A DNA stretch of 64,000 bases from Neobacillus cucumis (GTDB lineage: Bacteria; Bacillota; Bacilli; Bacillales; Cytobacillaceae). Below the pieces are notes generated by a model. The model did not search any database. It was given only the letters and a program-made list of their open reading frames with translations, and was not told the DNA's origin. The position numbers and the translations under genes were made by a program. Shown here piece by piece: positions 17,195-26,134 of this stretch (its first letter is position 1; each line of letters opens with the position of its first letter). The stretch spans positions 62,001 to 126,000 of the forward strand of contig NZ_PGVE01000064.1 of assembly GCF_002860255.1 (NCBI RefSeq). Reading direction: 5' to 3'.

Positions 17195-19264
17195 TTATCT
17201 TGTAAACGCAGCAGGTACTCCGCCGTCTACAGTTAACATACAACCAGTTGTTCTATCAGATTTTGAAGAAGCAAAGAATGCAATCGATTCAGCAATATCA
17301 CTTGGGTAAATGTTTACAAGTAATGTAGTACGTTTACGATAGTGCTCTTCTAATTGATCAGGGTGAATGCCGTAGGCTGCGGCACGCTCTTCACGCCAGC
17401 TTGATCCCCAAATCGCGGAACCTTGAAGAACAGCATCTGGAAGAACAGAGTTGACGCGGATTCCAAACTCGCCGCCTTCTGCTGCGATACATCTTGCTAA
17501 GTGAGTTTCTAGCGCTTTTACAGAGCTATATGCAGCTGCATTTTTACCAGCATACACAGAGTTTTTAGAACCGATAAATACCATGTTCCCGCCAATGCCT
17601 TGTTCTTTCATTTGCTTAAATGCTTCGCGGGCAACTAGGAAATAGCCTGTTCCTAAAACATTCATGTTTAAATTCCACTCTTTAAGTGTTGTTTCATCGA
17701 ATGGGCTAGATGTAGCAAGACCTGCATTGTTAACAATAATATCTACACCGCCATATGTTAATGCTGTTTGATCAAAGGCAGCTTGAACCATTTCCTCACT
17801 TGTTACATCCATCTTTACAGCAAGAGCGCGGTCAGCACCATATTGTTCGTTAATTTCGGCAGCTACCCTTTCCGCACCTTCAAGGTTTAAGTCAGCTAGA
17901 ACAACGGCAGCTCCTTCTGATACAAGACGTCGTGCTGTTGCACTTCCAATTCCGCCTGCTCCACCAGTAATAAATGCTACTTTTCTAGAGAATTCTGCTT
18001 CAGCTGGTGCAAGAGATAATTTATATAATTCTAATGGCCAGTATTCTACATTGTAGGATTCGTTTGCACTAAGAGAAACAAAGTTTCCTAATGTTGTAGC
18101 GCCCTTCATGACAGCAATGGCACGGTGGTATAATGCACCGCTGATTCTTGAATTTTTAACGTCCTTACCAGTGTTCACCATACCAAGACCAGGGATTAAG
18201 ATAACACGTGGTGCTGGCTCAAACATTTTGTCGCCTTCATTTTTATTTTGCTGGAAATATTCTTGGTAAGATTGCTTAAAGCTAGCAACTCCTTCTTTCA
18301 CACTGGCAATCAAAGCTTCCACATCTTGTGTTTGTGGATCCCAATTTACATAAAGTGGAATCATTTTTGTATGAACAAGGTGGTCTGGGCATGCTGCCCC
18401 GATTTGTGAAAGTTCTGGTGCATTGTAGCTGTTAACAAATTGCAGTACGTCTTCACCACGGTCGTATGTTAAAAGCATTTTCTTCTTATCACTTACTGCA
18501 CCGCGGATCACTGGCATTACTTTTGCCAGAATGCTAGTTGCTTCTTCTTCAGAAAGAGATTGATATTTTTGTCCGCCAAATACAGCAGCCTCATCCATTC
18601 TTTCATTAATATATTTTTCTGCTTCATTAATAATTTGAATCGTTTTTGCGTATGCTTCTTCAGAAGTTTCTCCCCATGTTACAAGACCGTGTTTTTCCAT
18701 TAATACTAGTTCTGCATTTGGGTTATTTAAAACTCCCTGTGCGATCATTTTTGAAAGAGTAAATCCTGGGCGAATATAGGGTACCCAAACAAAACGATTT
18801 CCAAAAATTTCTTCGGCTAATTGCTTCCCATTGTCTACACAGCAAAGGCTAATGATAGCGTCAGGATGTGTGTGGTCTACATGTTTGAAAGGTAAGAAGG
18901 CATGCAATAATGTTTCAATTGATGCTCTTGGGTGTTTGCTGTCGATCATACAATGCGATAGATAGGCTACCATTTCTTCGTCTGTCATTTCGTCCCGTTC
19001 GAATAATGGACGAATGTCTTCTAAATTAAGTCCAGTAAAATTGCTTGCTTTCATTGTTGCTAAATCCGAACCGCTTCCTTTTACCCACATCACTTCAACT
19101 TCACGGCCGCGGAAATCCTTTTCAATTGTCTTCATGGAAGTGTTACCGCCGCCATAGTTACATACCGCACGATCAGATCCAATTAAATTTGAACGATATA
19201 CTAATTCTTCTACCCCTTTTGTTACACGTGAAGCTGTTTCTTGATTGAAAAGATTCTGTACCAT
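17195..19264 (-). CDS. rhaEW: Bifunctional rhamnulose-1-phosphate aldolase / L-lactaldehyde dehydrogenase
   Basis: The protein (689 residues) joins a class II aldolase domain (about residues 20-400; HPRASIETLLHAFLP and DHTHPDAI carry metal ligands) to a short-chain dehydrogenase (about 425-689; FITGGAGGIGSATA cofactor loop, NNAG, catalytic YSSVK). It cleaves rhamnulose-1-phosphate to DHAP and L-lactaldehyde and oxidises the latter to L-lactate, which the adjacent lutABC products can oxidise. The ATG at 19264 follows GGAGG; the longer open frame upstream covers the promoter. This fusion is known in bacilli. An almost identical promoter/operator precedes lutA. Confidence 0.94.
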   Translation of the reverse strand: MVQNLFNQETASRVTKGVEELVYRSNLIGSDRAVCNYGGGNTSMKTIEKDFRGREVEVMWVKGSGSDLATMKASNFTGLNLEDIRPLFERDEMTDEEMVAYLSHCMIDSKHPRASIETLLHAFLPFKHVDHTHPDAIISLCCVDNGKQLAEEIFGNRFVWVPYIRPGFTLSKMIAQGVLNNPNAELVLMEKHGLVTWGETSEEAYAKTIQIINEAEKYINERMDEAAVFGGQKYQSLSEEEATSILAKVMPVIRGAVSDKKKMLLTYDRGEDVLQFVNSYNAPELSQIGAACPDHLVHTKMIPLYVNWDPQTQDVEALIASVKEGVASFKQSYQEYFQQNKNEGDKMFEPAPRVILIPGLGMVNTGKDVKNSRISGALYHRAIAVMKGATTLGNFVSLSANESYNVEYWPLELYKLSLAPAEAEFSRKVAFITGGAGGIGSATARRLVSEGAAVVLADLNLEGAERVAAEINEQYGADRALAVKMDVTSEEMVQAAFDQTALTYGGVDIIVNNAGLATSSPFDETTLKEWNLNMNVLGTGYFLVAREAFKQMKEQGIGGNMVFIGSKNSVYAGKNAAAYSSVKALETHLARCIAAEGGEFGIRVNSVLPDAVLQGSAIWGSSWREERAAAYGIHPDQLEEHYRKRTTLLVNIYPSDIAESIAFFASSKSDRTTGCMLTVDGGVPAAFTR

Positions 19265-19306
19265 CCGAAATCCTCCGTTTGTTTTGTTTTTATGTTTGTT
19301 ATCTTC

Positions 19307-19344
19307 TGTTTTTATTATAATATATGTTTGTTTATTTTTGAATA
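19307..19344 (-). promoter_or_regulatory. rhaEW promoter with internal AAACAAACAT operator
   Basis: On the minus strand TTCAAA (19337-19342) and TATAAT (19314-19319) are 17 bp apart. The spacer holds AAACAAACATATAT. The 38-bp block matches the lutA promoter at 34 positions. A repressor sitting between -35 and -10 is the natural reading; the DeoR-type protein at 165 is the candidate. Confidence 0.75.
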
Positions 19345-19383
19345 AAAAGTTCAAAAATCTTTCATTTTTTTTGTTTTGTTGTA

Positions 19384-20346
19384 TCATCCCAAATATATGG
19401 GCTGCCCGCTGATGGCAGATTGATTGGCTGCAACAGTTATACGATGCGTTTTTAAAGCATCTTGATAATTTGATAATATTTTTGATGGGTCTCCGGATTG
19501 GACAGCATCAAGAAAAATCTTATTCTCTGCTAGGTAGGGATTTGTTTCTTCTTTGTATTCTTCTACTCTACTACCTTTCATCACTCGCAATAGATCATTT
19601 CTGAGTTCAATAACCCCTTCATCTGAATAGATATCAAGTCCAACCTTACTCGAGTTTTGAAGGATACAGGTATTAGATATGGTTGCTATGATTCCATTGG
19701 CTAATTTCATCGTGACACTTCCTACATCTGACACCGTTGTTCCCTCTACCTTCCCCTCCATGATTTGATTATTATAGACTGCGTACACCTCTTTCACTTC
19801 ACCACAAAAGAAGCGTAATAAGTCGACGATATGGGTGGTCTGTTCTATAAATTGTCCTCCTGATTTATTTACGTCTCTCCACCAAGGAACCATCGGCATG
19901 TCTCCCATCCAATAGCCAAGTGCCATCCCAACTTGACGGTCTGAAAGCAGAGATAATGCTCTTTTTGTTATATCTTTGTAACGCCAGTGGTATCCAACAG
20001 ATGTAATAAGACCCTTTTCCTCTATTTTTCTAACAATTTCATTAGGCTCATCTTTCAACCCGATTGGCTTCTCTACAAAAAATGGTATATTTCTTTCAAT
20101 TAGTGCATATTCAATGGGTCCATGTGCATGTGGAGGCACACAAATGTAAACCGCTTCAAGTTTCTGTTTGTCCAACATTTCTTCTATTTTGGTATATCCA
20201 GTTGCATTAGAAAAATTTCTGGCTTCTTTTTCTGCCTTATCTAAACTAGTTCCACAAAATGCTGTGACTTCTACCCCATTTATTTTTCCTAAAAGACTGG
20301 CATGTGTTTTGGTAAACCATCCGGTACCTACAAAACCTACCTTCAC
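19384..20346 (-). CDS. Gfo/Idh/MocA-family oxidoreductase
   Basis: The 320-residue protein has an N-terminal Rossmann fold (VGFVGTGWFTKTH) and the family's EKP motif in FFVEKPIGL near residue 92, followed by the alpha/beta substrate domain with EQTTHIVDLLRFF. These enzymes reduce or oxidise sugars or inositols with NAD(P). It sits upstream of rhaEW on the same strand but rhaEW keeps its own promoter. A cre site lies in its leader. A role with rhamnose or a rhamnoside-derived sugar is suggested by position only. Confidence 0.85.
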   Translation of the reverse strand: MKVGFVGTGWFTKTHASLLGKINGVEVTAFCGTSLDKAEKEARNFSNATGYTKIEEMLDKQKLEAVYICVPPHAHGPIEYALIERNIPFFVEKPIGLKDEPNEIVRKIEEKGLITSVGYHWRYKDITKRALSLLSDRQVGMALGYWMGDMPMVPWWRDVNKSGGQFIEQTTHIVDLLRFFCGEVKEVYAVYNNQIMEGKVEGTTVSDVGSVTMKLANGIIATISNTCILQNSSKVGLDIYSDEGVIELRNDLLRVMKGSRVEEYKEETNPYLAENKIFLDAVQSGDPSKILSNYQDALKTHRITVAANQSAISGQPIYLG

Positions 20347-20379
20347 TAAAATCTCTCCTTTTATAAAACTATCATTAAA

Positions 20380-20393
20380 TTCAAACGCTTACA
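20380..20393. promoter_or_regulatory. cre (CcpA) site upstream of the oxidoreductase gene
   Basis: On the minus strand TGTAAGCGTTTGAA matches TGNAANCGNWNNCA except at one position. It lies about 35 bp before the start codon. Confidence 0.6.
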
Positions 20394-20420
20394 TTCAATC
20401 TAATAAAAAGCAGCTAAATT

Positions 20421-20475
20421 CCTATAAAATAGAGCTGTTCCTTTACAAACCTTTTACAAGATCTTAGAACAGCTC
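20421..20475 (-). terminator. Terminator of the lutABC operon
   Basis: GAGCTGTTC and GAACAGCTC form a 9-bp stem with a long 26-base loop just after lutC, followed by ATTTTAT on the minus strand. Confidence 0.65.
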
Positions 20476-20483
20476 ACATTGTT

Positions 20484-21209
20484 TTATAAATCGTTAATTA
20501 CGATATAAGTCGCCTTTACTGGCCCATGTACACCTACAACGAGATTTAACTCAATGTCGGCAGAATTACTAGGTCCAGTAATAAAATTAATACAGGATGC
20601 CACATGACCTGTATTTTGATGGATTTCTCTCATTTTTTGAGCGGCTTGAGTCATTCTTGGGACAATGGAGCTCTTTGGAATTAAAGCAATATAGGTAGCT
20701 GGTAAAAAGCTTACTGTCCTTCCTTTATTCTCATCACTAAATAAAACAACTGTTCCCGATTCCGCCAGTGTAATTTCACTGATAGTTATACCCACATTAG
20801 CCTGCTCTGCTTTAGCGATGTTTTCTTCGCCCTTCGTATGATCCCATTCATACACATGGATATCTTGGTTTGGCCATTCTTGCTTCATTAGTGAATCAAG
20901 TCCCCAATGGGAAAAACGCTCATCCTTCCAAGTTACAATAGGGCCACCGCCGTAATTTGTGACGACTTCATTAAGTACAGATGATAACTCGCTGTTATCT
21001 GTCGTATAAATAGTCGTATGGATTCTCTTACATTGTTCTTTTAGTACTTCTAACAATTCATCTTGTGTAGCACTTTTTAAAACCTCATCCTGGGGGCGGA
21101 AATTCCAGTTTGGTCTCTCAACAGGTTTAGTGATTCGCGGCCGCCCAAGTCTTTCGGCGATTTGATTTAGAAAAGCTTCACGATTTTGTACAGTTCCTGC
21201 CATCCTCAT
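20484..21209 (-). CDS. lutC: Lactate utilization protein C
   Basis: This 241-residue LUD-domain protein ([47 protein letters not shown]) is the third part of the LutABC complex that oxidises L-lactate to pyruvate. Its start overlaps the lutB stop by 4 bp, indicating translational coupling. Lactate made by RhaEW from rhamnose is one likely substrate source. Confidence 0.93.
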   Translation of the reverse strand: MRMAGTVQNREAFLNQIAERLGRPRITKPVERPNWNFRPQDEVLKSATQDELLEVLKEQCKRIHTTIYTTDNSELSSVLNEVVTNYGGGPIVTWKDERFSHWGLDSLMKQEWPNQDIHVYEWDHTKGEENIAKAEQANVGITISEITLAESGTVVLFSDENKGRTVSFLPATYIALIPKSSIVPRMTQAAQKMREIHQNTGHVASCINFITGPSNSADIELNLVVGVHGPVKATYIVINDL

Positions 21210-22630
21210 TTGCCCCCTTTTTCACGATTTTTAAACCAATCTCTGAATCTTTCTTTATTTGGCGCCGGGAACTCACGAATATCTGTCCAGGCTTTTAAAG
21301 GTCCTGGTCCTTTGGAAATTTTATCTCCCACAGTAAAAGGATTCATTGCGGTTGGAGCAATTTTAGAACCAATTTTATAGAGTGTTGGTGAGGCTGCACC
21401 TAGTCCAAATGCCTTCATGGCTAATTTTTCTGAAATCGGTGCCTTTCCTTCTTTTTCTACTATTACTTCTCGGTGTTTATGAAGAAGATTGTGCAACGGA
21501 ATTTTCACCGGGCAAACTTCGGTACAGGCACCGCAAAGAGTCGATGCATAAGGGAGTTCCTTGTAATCATCATAGCCGCCTAGTAATGGTGACAAGACTG
21601 CGCCAATTGGTCCTGCATAAATTGAGCCATAGGAATGTCCTCCAACATGACGATAAACTGGGCATACATTGACACATGCTGCACAGCGGATACATTGCAA
21701 AACGGATTGAAACTCTCCGCCCAGAATGTTGGACCTGCCGTTATCAACAATGACAAGGTGGAATTCTTCGGGACCGTCCACATCCAATTCCTCTCTAGGA
21801 CCCGTTAGGACGGTGATATAACTGGTTAACTTCTGTCCAACCGCACTTCTAGTTAATAGCGAGACGAGAACTTCCATCTCTTCAAAAGTTGGAACAATAC
21901 GTTCCATTCCCATTACCGTAATCTGTGTCTTCGGTAAGGCGGTAACTAAATCCGCGTTTCCTTCATTTGTCACAAGACTGAATGACCCTGTTTCAGCTAC
22001 AGCAAAGTTACAGCCGGTAATTCCAATGTCTGCTGTCAAGTATTCTTGACGCAGCATTTCCCTGGCATGCCAAGCCAGTTCTTCTGGTTTAGAGGTTTTG
22101 GTATAGCCTAGCTTTTTGGTAAACACATCCCGAATTTGCTCCTTATTTTTATGTAGAGCGGGGACGACAATATGAGACGGAGGATCGTGATCATCCACTT
22201 GAAGGATGTATTCTCCAAGATCGGTTTCAATTACGTCGCAGCCTTCTTGTTCCAACATGGCATTTAAGCTAATTTCCTCGGTAACCATTGACTTTGATTT
22301 AACAATTTTTTTTGCATTTTTCTGCTGAACGATGCCTCGAATATAATCATTGGCTTCTTCTTTTGTTTGAGCAAAAAAGACATGTCCGCCCCGTTTTGCC
22401 ACATTTTCACTTAATTGTTCTAAATAATAATCTAAGTGTTCTAAGACGTGCTGGCGGATTTCTTCCCCATGTGAACGCCAGTCTTCCCAATTGCCAAGCT
22501 CTTCAGCGGCAACAAGTCTTTTTATCCCCATTCCGTCTTGTGCTCTAGCTACCGCCCCACGCATAAAGGAATCGTGAATCCCCTTATCCACACGGTCCTT
22601 GAATTGCTGGTCGCTGATTTTCATTGCCAT
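21206..22630 (-). CDS. lutB: Lactate utilization iron-sulfur protein B
   Basis: The 474-residue protein combines an N-terminal LUD domain (about residues 60-290; [21 protein letters not shown]) with a ferredoxin-like region with two 4Fe-4S motifs ([15 protein letters not shown] and [13 protein letters not shown]) and a C-terminal DUF3390-like tail. It transfers electrons within LutABC. It lies between lutA (50 bp) and lutC (overlap). Confidence 0.95.
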   Translation of the reverse strand: MAMKISDQQFKDRVDKGIHDSFMRGAVARAQDGMGIKRLVAAEELGNWEDWRSHGEEIRQHVLEHLDYYLEQLSENVAKRGGHVFFAQTKEEANDYIRGIVQQKNAKKIVKSKSMVTEEISLNAMLEQEGCDVIETDLGEYILQVDDHDPPSHIVVPALHKNKEQIRDVFTKKLGYTKTSKPEELAWHAREMLRQEYLTADIGITGCNFAVAETGSFSLVTNEGNADLVTALPKTQITVMGMERIVPTFEEMEVLVSLLTRSAVGQKLTSYITVLTGPREELDVDGPEEFHLVIVDNGRSNILGGEFQSVLQCIRCAACVNVCPVYRHVGGHSYGSIYAGPIGAVLSPLLGGYDDYKELPYASTLCGACTEVCPVKIPLHNLLHKHREVIVEKEGKAPISEKLAMKAFGLGAASPTLYKIGSKIAPTAMNPFTVGDKISKGPGPLKAWTDIREFPAPNKERFRDWFKNREKGGK

Positions 22631-22680
22631 TTAAATTTCCCCCATTCTAAGCAATCTCGTATTTAGACACCATCAATCTA

Positions 22681-23397
22681 TTAGCGGCTATTCAATACTT
22701 CAGCAATATGAAGAACCTTAATCGGCTTTCCTTTGCGATCAATCCGTCCACCGATATTCATCAGACAGCCTGCATCTGCCCCGATTAAATAATCGGCCTC
22801 AGTTTCTTCTACATGGCAAACCTTTTCATCGACCATTTGTTCAGAAATTTGAGTCATTTTAACAGAGAAAGTTCCTCCGAATCCACAGCATTGTTCTTTT
22901 CCTGGTAATTCAGTAAACTCTAATCCTTTAACATTATTTAATAGAATCATTGGTGCCCTTTTAACACTTAGTAATCTCGTCATATGGCAGGAGGTATGAT
23001 AGGTAGCTTTCCCCTCAAATTTTGCTCCCACATCTTCTACTTTTAATACATCCACAATGAATTGAGTGAGTTCATACGTTTTCTCTGCCAGTTTTTTGGC
23101 CTTCGGTTCCCAAACAGGATCTCCTTTAAAAATATGAGGATATTCGTGGAACATAAAAGTACATGAGCCTGATGGCGATACCACATATTCAGCATCTTGA
23201 AATGTATCAATCATCCGCTTTATAGCCTCTTTAGATTCCTTTGTATAACCACTGTTATAAGCTGGCTGGCCGCAGCATACTTGTGACTCTGGGAACTCAA
23301 TCTCACAGCCTAATCTTTCAAGCAATTCAACTGTGGCCTTTCCTACATTACTCTGGAACATATCTACAAGGCATGTTGCAAATAAGCTAACCTTCAT
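22681..23397 (-). CDS. lutA: Lactate utilization iron-sulfur protein A
   Basis: The 238-residue protein carries two CCG cysteine-rich domains ([14 protein letters not shown] and [11 protein letters not shown] ... [10 protein letters not shown]), as in LutA/GlpC-type Fe-S subunits. It is the first gene of lutABC and is read from a promoter nearly identical to that of rhaEW. A decayed relative, glcF, lies at 47244. Confidence 0.95.
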   Translation of the reverse strand: MKVSLFATCLVDMFQSNVGKATVELLERLGCEIEFPESQVCCGQPAYNSGYTKESKEAIKRMIDTFQDAEYVVSPSGSCTFMFHEYPHIFKGDPVWEPKAKKLAEKTYELTQFIVDVLKVEDVGAKFEGKATYHTSCHMTRLLSVKRAPMILLNNVKGLEFTELPGKEQCCGFGGTFSVKMTQISEQMVDEKVCHVEETEADYLIGADAGCLMNIGGRIDRKGKPIKVLHIAEVLNSR

Positions 23398-23467
23398 AAA
23401 TTCTCCATCCCCTTTAAATAAAGCTAAAAATTCTAAATAAACTCGGTTATAGATTTTTATTTATTTT

Positions 23468-23505
23468 TGTTTTAATTATATTACATGTTTGTTTACTTTT
23501 GAATA
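23468..23505 (-). promoter_or_regulatory. lutA promoter with internal AAACAAACAT operator
   Basis: TTCAAA (23498-23503, minus) and TATAAT (23475-23480, minus) have a 17-bp spacer containing AAACAAACATGTAA. The block is identical to the rhaEW promoter at 34 of 38 positions, implying a shared regulator. Confidence 0.75.
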
Positions 23506-23523
23506 GTTATCTTCTAATAAAAA

Positions 23524-23562
23524 AATAAATCGACAGATGCAAACAGCAACTATCGATTATTT
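23524..23562 (-). terminator. Probable terminator for the esterase transcript
   Basis: AATAATCGA-type arms flank a 20-base loop and are followed on the minus strand by a long T-rich run. The stem is weak. Confidence 0.45.
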
Positions 23563-23606
23563 CATCATACTTAATTTTGAATACCAGGATTTTATGAGAA
23601 TTTACT

Positions 23607-23711
23607 TTATCGGCAGTTTTTTTGGGGTTATCGGCACCTTTTGGGAACTTATCGGCACTTTTTCAAACCTTACCGACACTTTTTGAGAATTTATCAGCAC
23701 TTTTCATAACT
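23607..23711. repeat. Array of five 21-bp-period repeats (TTATCGGCACTTTTT core)
   Basis: Units start at 23607, 23628, 23649, 23670 and 23691, exactly 21 bp apart. The first 14-15 bases are conserved (TTATCGGCACTTTT) and the last 6-7 vary. The array lies in the gap between the esterase and lutA and is not part of a gene. Confidence 0.85.
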
Positions 23712-23752
23712 ACGACTAAACTTTTCAAAAAAGCAACCCTTCAAACAGAAAG

Positions 23753-24544
23753 CTAAAAATTTTGTTTCCTTAACCATTTTTCACATAGTCTCGTCCACTC
23801 TCTAGCCTCTGGATGTTCCTCAGCCAAACCTAATCCGTGCCTGCCGCTTTCAAAGATATGTAAATCAAATGGAACCTTATGACGGCCTAAGCCCGCTGCA
23901 AACATCAAACTATTTTCTACAGGTACGGAGGCATCGTCGGCTGTATGCCATATAAAGGCCGGAGGTGTAAGCTCTGTAATTTGATTATCATTGGATAATT
24001 CATTCAATAACTCTTGAGTTGGATTTTCACCAAGTAAGTTCAATCTACTTCCTTCATGCGTATATTTTCCCATTGAGATAACTGGATAACAAAGAACGAT
24101 CACATCAGGGCGGCTGCTATACCGCTCAATCGGTTCTGCTGTTTCTGGGCTTCCGAAATCATAATGAGTCCCAGCACTGGACGCTAGATGCCCTCCGGCC
24201 GAAAAACCAAGGATTCCAACACGATTCGGATCAATATTCCAATCTGCCGCTCGATGTCGAACCAATCGAATCGCCCGTTTTGCATCATTCAATGGGACAG
24301 GATGTTTGTAAGGGGCAACCCGGTAGTTAAGGACCACTGCTGAGACTCCAATTGAATTTAACCATTCTGCCACCGGGTAAGCTTCATGTTCTGCTCGTCT
24401 GGCATATGCTCCGCCTGCAGCAACGATCATAACAGGAAAGGGGCCAGGCCCTTCTAGTAAAAATGGCTGAATGCTTGGAGCATTTTGATTTGGTCCATTT
24501 TCTTCAAGCTTTATATCTTCCCAAAGTGGTAATATTTCTGTCAT
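23753..24544 (-). CDS. Alpha/beta-hydrolase, acetyl-esterase/lipase type
   Basis: The 263-residue protein has the esterase fold of the BD-FAE/Aes group: an oxyanion-hole segment VAAGGAYARRAEHE, nucleophile elbow GFSAGGHLAS near residue 133, catalytic Asp in TADDASVPVEN and His in ESGRHGLGL. There is no signal peptide, so it acts in the cytoplasm, probably removing acetyl groups from sugars. It is a single gene between adaAB and lutABC. Confidence 0.88.
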   Translation of the reverse strand: MTEILPLWEDIKLEENGPNQNAPSIQPFLLEGPGPFPVMIVAAGGAYARRAEHEAYPVAEWLNSIGVSAVVLNYRVAPYKHPVPLNDAKRAIRLVRHRAADWNIDPNRVGILGFSAGGHLASSAGTHYDFGSPETAEPIERYSSRPDVIVLCYPVISMGKYTHEGSRLNLLGENPTQELLNELSNDNQITELTPPAFIWHTADDASVPVENSLMFAAGLGRHKVPFDLHIFESGRHGLGLAEEHPEAREWTRLCEKWLRKQNF

Positions 24545-24630
24545 TCTTTCACCCTCCGACTTATAAATCTAATTGTGAACATGAAAGGGAGAGAACGCCT
24601 ATTAAACCGCTGTCTCTCCCTTTCCCCATC

Positions 24631-24927
24631 TTATTTTAAAGTTAATTCTGCCTTCTCAGTAAAGCTTTCCCCATCGAGTAAGAACTCGCTACTATTGATT
24701 TGAATAGTTCCATTATATCCTTTTAAGGCTTCTGAAACTTGCTGCCTATCAAATTTAACCATTAATTGATTCGTTTTCTCCCCATTTACCCACGAGTGAG
24801 ATTCTGCAAAGATTATTTTTCCATTGACAAGCATTTTTATAGTAGCAGAATTGATATCCGCAGCCTTATATTCCTTGTCTAATTCAATATTCACAGTTAA
24901 AGGAATATTTCCGTTTGTCTGCTTCAT
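24631..24927 (-). CDS. Hypothetical 98-residue protein coupled to adaB
   Basis: The ATG overlaps the adaB stop in an ATGA arrangement, which fixes the start; a longer open frame extending into adaB is antisense-free but unsupported. The sequence is beta-rich with TVNIELDKEYKAADIN, ATIKMLVNG and LMVKFDRQQVSEALKG. This pattern resembles a small beta domain seen in archaeal and clostridial extracellular proteins (DIDxSTIxLNG ... LMVKFDR). No signal peptide is present. Function is unknown; coupling to a repair methyltransferase is unexpected. Confidence 0.6.
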   Translation of the reverse strand: MKQTNGNIPLTVNIELDKEYKAADINSATIKMLVNGKIIFAESHSWVNGEKTNQLMVKFDRQQVSEALKGYNGTIQINSSEFLLDGESFTEKAELTLK

Positions 24928-25442
24928 CCTTGTCGTTCTAATTCCAAAAGGCGGGTTTTCATTTCTAAACCGCCACGATAACCAGTTAAGGACCCGTTCT
25001 TTCCTACCACACGATGACAAGGGACGGTTATTAAAACAGGGTTCTTACCAATTGCCGTACCTACAGCCCGGACTGCAGCGGGCTTATTTATAGCATTCGC
25101 TATTTCTGAATAAGATCTAGTTTCTCCGAACGGTATTTCACACAATGCCTTCCATACAGCCAGTTGAAAGTCCGTTCCATTGTAATCAAAAGGTAGGGTA
25201 AAAGACTTTCTTTTACCCTCAAGGTAGTCAGCCAATTCCCTCTCATACGCCATGAGCTTTTCCTTACTTTCAACAAGAGGGCTTCCGGGAAAGCCCTTTT
25301 TTGCCCATGCTTCTAATTCTTCAAAAGGCCTATTTTGAGATCCTACAAAACAAAGTCCCTTTGATGTTGCCGCAATGTACATCTTCCAATCCTTATAATC
25401 TAACAATGACCAATAAATAGCTGGCTTAGTCTGTGTTTTCAC
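24924..25442 (-). CDS. adaB: Methylated-DNA--[protein]-cysteine S-methyltransferase
   Basis: The 172-residue suicide enzyme removes O6-methyl groups from guanine. The active-site motif PCHRVVG with its acceptor cysteine is near residue 139, followed by GGLEMKTRLLELE. Its start overlaps the end of adaA by 17 bp, as in the B. subtilis adaA-adaB operon, so it should be induced by alkylation through AdaA. Confidence 0.94.
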   Translation of the reverse strand: MKTQTKPAIYWSLLDYKDWKMYIAATSKGLCFVGSQNRPFEELEAWAKKGFPGSPLVESKEKLMAYERELADYLEGKRKSFTLPFDYNGTDFQLAVWKALCEIPFGETRSYSEIANAINKPAAVRAVGTAIGKNPVLITVPCHRVVGKNGSLTGYRGGLEMKTRLLELERQG

Positions 25443-26013
25443 GTTTCTCGTCCTCCGAGTTCCTATTTAACATACGGTATTGTGCAGGTGTTTCTCCCGT
25501 CATCTTTTTAAAGAGTGTAGTAAAATAAGGCTTATTAGGTATACCTGTCTTCCTTGCTATTTCGCTAACGGTGAAGTTAGAATCTATTAAAAGTTTTTTA
25601 GCCTTGTTTATTCTAACTTCCTGTATATATTCTGCGGGTGTCAGCCCGATCATCTTTTTAAAGGTCCTCTGCAAATGATAAGGACTTCCATGACTGATTT
25701 CAGCAAGAGTTTCAAGCGTAAGTTTATCATCATAATTTTCATCGATAAAGTTTGTGATTTTGTTTATCCATACTTGCTCCGGTAAGTTCTGCTCAGTGGG
25801 CTTGCACCGTTTACAAGGGCGGAAATTTGCAGCTATTGCTTCTTGAGCACTTTGAAAAATTCTTACATTCTCTTTTTTAGGGACCCGTGATTTGCATGAT
25901 GGTTTACAAAAGATCCCCGTGGTCTTAACTGCATAAAAAAATAAACCATTATAAGATGCATCGTTCTCGATTAGTGCCTGCCAGTGTTCATCTGATATAA
26001 TTTCCTTACTCAT
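25426..26013 (-). CDS. adaA: AdaA-type methylphosphotriester acceptor and transcriptional activator
   Basis: The 195-residue protein has an N-terminal Ada metal-binding domain with four cysteines (FCKPSCKSR and RPCKRCKP) that takes methyl groups from DNA phosphotriesters, and a C-terminal AraC-type DNA-binding domain (SPYHLQRTFKK, GETPAQYR). Methylation turns it into an activator of adaAB and the divergent alkA. Promoters lie in the 121-bp gap to alkA, where TATAAT on the minus strand is a likely adaA -10. Confidence 0.94.
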   Translation of the reverse strand: MSKEIISDEHWQALIENDASYNGLFFYAVKTTGIFCKPSCKSRVPKKENVRIFQSAQEAIAANFRPCKRCKPTEQNLPEQVWINKITNFIDENYDDKLTLETLAEISHGSPYHLQRTFKKMIGLTPAEYIQEVRINKAKKLLIDSNFTVSEIARKTGIPNKPYFTTLFKKMTGETPAQYRMLNRNSEDEKRENTD

Positions 26014-26134
26014 TTTCCCACCTCTAACGTATTATAACGCACCATCAAACAAAATAGCTGTTACTAAAATAGAATAGCAAGATTACAAAACCAATTTTTG
26101 TGATAATTAGAGAAAATGAAGGCAGGTGCTTAAC

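Noticed and set aside
23607..23711. CRISPR array
   Set aside because: Units are only 21 bp with 6-7 variable bases and no cas genes; a periodic repeat, not repeat-spacer architecture.
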